NCBI GenBank assembly: GCA_965652975.1
Contig: CBFGYO010000171.1
Location: 1 to 7,748 of the forward strand
Reading direction: 5' to 3'
DNA from: CADEDV01 sp036374495
Lineage (GTDB): Bacteria > Bacteroidota > Bacteroidia > Chitinophagales > Chitinophagaceae
DNA length: 7,748 nt
Part shown: one piece after another, positions 7,325 to 7,748 of the stretch
Layout: each line of letters starts with the position of its first letter
Numbering within the stretch: position 1 is the stretch's first letter
The notes under the pieces: generated by a model
Told to the model about the DNA's origin: nothing
Database searches by the model: none
The model's input: only the letters and a program-made list of their open reading frames with translations
Program-made: the position numbers and the translations under genes

Positions 7325-7748
7325 TGCACATTTGCATTTGAGTTTGCTGAAATAAGTTTATCTACGCTCCAGTTGCCCGGCCCACAAAAGATAAAAACAA
7401 GGCCGAGCAATACAAATAGAAAAGGATGTTGATCCTCGTACCACACTTTTCCATGCCCTACAAAAAAGGCGATATATGCCATTGTCAGTATCACGATGAG
7501 TGCAGCGATCTTTGTAAATAATCCTATAAATAACAAGATACCTCCTACTAGTTCAGCGCCCTTGCCGGCATAGACCATTAGTTTTCCGGAGGAAGAATTT
7601 TTAAACATATCCCGATCGAGATAACCGTTCATTAACTCCGCATCAAAAATTTCCCATCCATGATAGATCATGAAAAATCCAACGATCATACGCAACAATG
7701 CCAATCCAGTTTCGCGCCACCAGGGCGCTGCTGAAAAAAGTATATTCA
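7318..7748 (-). CDS. DoxX-family integral membrane protein (start codon cut by one base)
   Basis: The frame stays open to the right edge. The last two bases of the window (CA at 7747-7748) would be the last two bases of an NTG start codon in frame, so the start is most likely at 7749. This gives a 143-residue protein beginning M-NILFSAAPWWRETG, a typical DoxX opening. Four hydrophobic helices are seen at about 16-35, 58-79, 81-98 and 109-123, with the family's AELVGGILLFIG stretch at 65-76. DoxX proteins are small inner-membrane proteins; some are subunits of thiosulfate:quinone oxidoreductase, while most are uncharacterised and linked to redox functions. It lies 134 nt upstream of the GMC gene on the same strand, so a shared transcript is plausible but not certain, because a repeat lies between them. 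The polar C-terminal tail (NSNANVQM) ends inside that repeat and may be an acquired extension. Confidence 0.9.
   Translation of the reverse strand, partial: NILFSAAPWWRETGLALLRMIVGFFMIYHGWEIFDAELMNGYLDRDMFKNSSSGKLMVYAGKGAELVGGILLFIGLFTKIAALIVILTMAYIAFFVGHGKVWYEDQHPFLFVLLGLVFIFCGPGNWSVDKLISANSNANVQM

Noticed and set aside
7702..7704. TTG at 7704 as the DoxX start
   Set aside because: The frame continues upstream through a typical DoxX N-terminus (FSAAPWWRETG), and the window's last two bases fit an NTG start codon at 7749, so the gene is cut by one base rather than starting with TTG.

Overview
The window reads as a chromosomal fragment from a member of the Bacteroidota, most likely a Chitinophagaceae-type soil or plant-litter degrader. 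The grounds are the secreted glycoside hydrolases, a GMC oxidoreductase and a DoxX protein of the kind common in that phylum, and A/T-rich leaders without Shine-Dalgarno sequences. The taxonomic call is inference from gene style; no rRNA or other marker is present.

Layout. Positions 1-401 (+) hold the 3' end of a sugar phosphate isomerase/epimerase-like TIM-barrel gene. It converges on a block of five genes, all on the minus strand. In transcription order these are a DoxX membrane protein (7318-7748, its first base just off the right edge), a GMC dehydrogenase (5459-7183), a GH43 glycosidase with discoidin and FN3-like modules (3470-5245), a small secreted SGNH esterase (2764-3435), and a BglX-like GH3 glycosidase (462-2747). 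The last three genes are separated by 34 and 16 nt and are almost certainly one transcriptional unit. DoxX and GMC are separated from each other by 134 nt, and GMC from GH43 by 213 nt; both gaps are filled with repeats.

How the genes may work together (inference). GH43, SGNH esterase and GH3 all carry export signals and form a plausible hydrolytic set: side-chain removal, ester removal and terminal sugar release from a plant-type glycan or glycoside. The GMC protein has a Cys-X5-Cys-X3-Cys cluster that matches, as I recall it, the [3Fe-4S] spacing of FAD-dependent glucose dehydrogenase. It is therefore more likely a sugar or glycoside dehydrogenase than an H2O2-forming oxidase. DoxX is a candidate membrane neighbour, and the convergent TIM-barrel gene could act on the oxidised sugar. 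No SusC/SusD, regulator or transporter is visible, so this is not a demonstrable polysaccharide utilisation locus.

Most unusual part. The three longest-structured spacers each carry a different repeat family. One is a gapless 79-bp imperfect palindrome overlapping the isomerase stop codon. The second spacer holds a degenerate 7-bp tandem array overlapping the GMC stop codon, followed by a gapless 142-bp palindrome ending 13 nt before the GH43 start codon. The third is an A/T-rich tandem and inverted repeat that supplies the DoxX stop codon. Three of the six genes therefore end inside repeat sequence. No RNA genes, CRISPR array, insertion sequence or frameshifted gene was seen.
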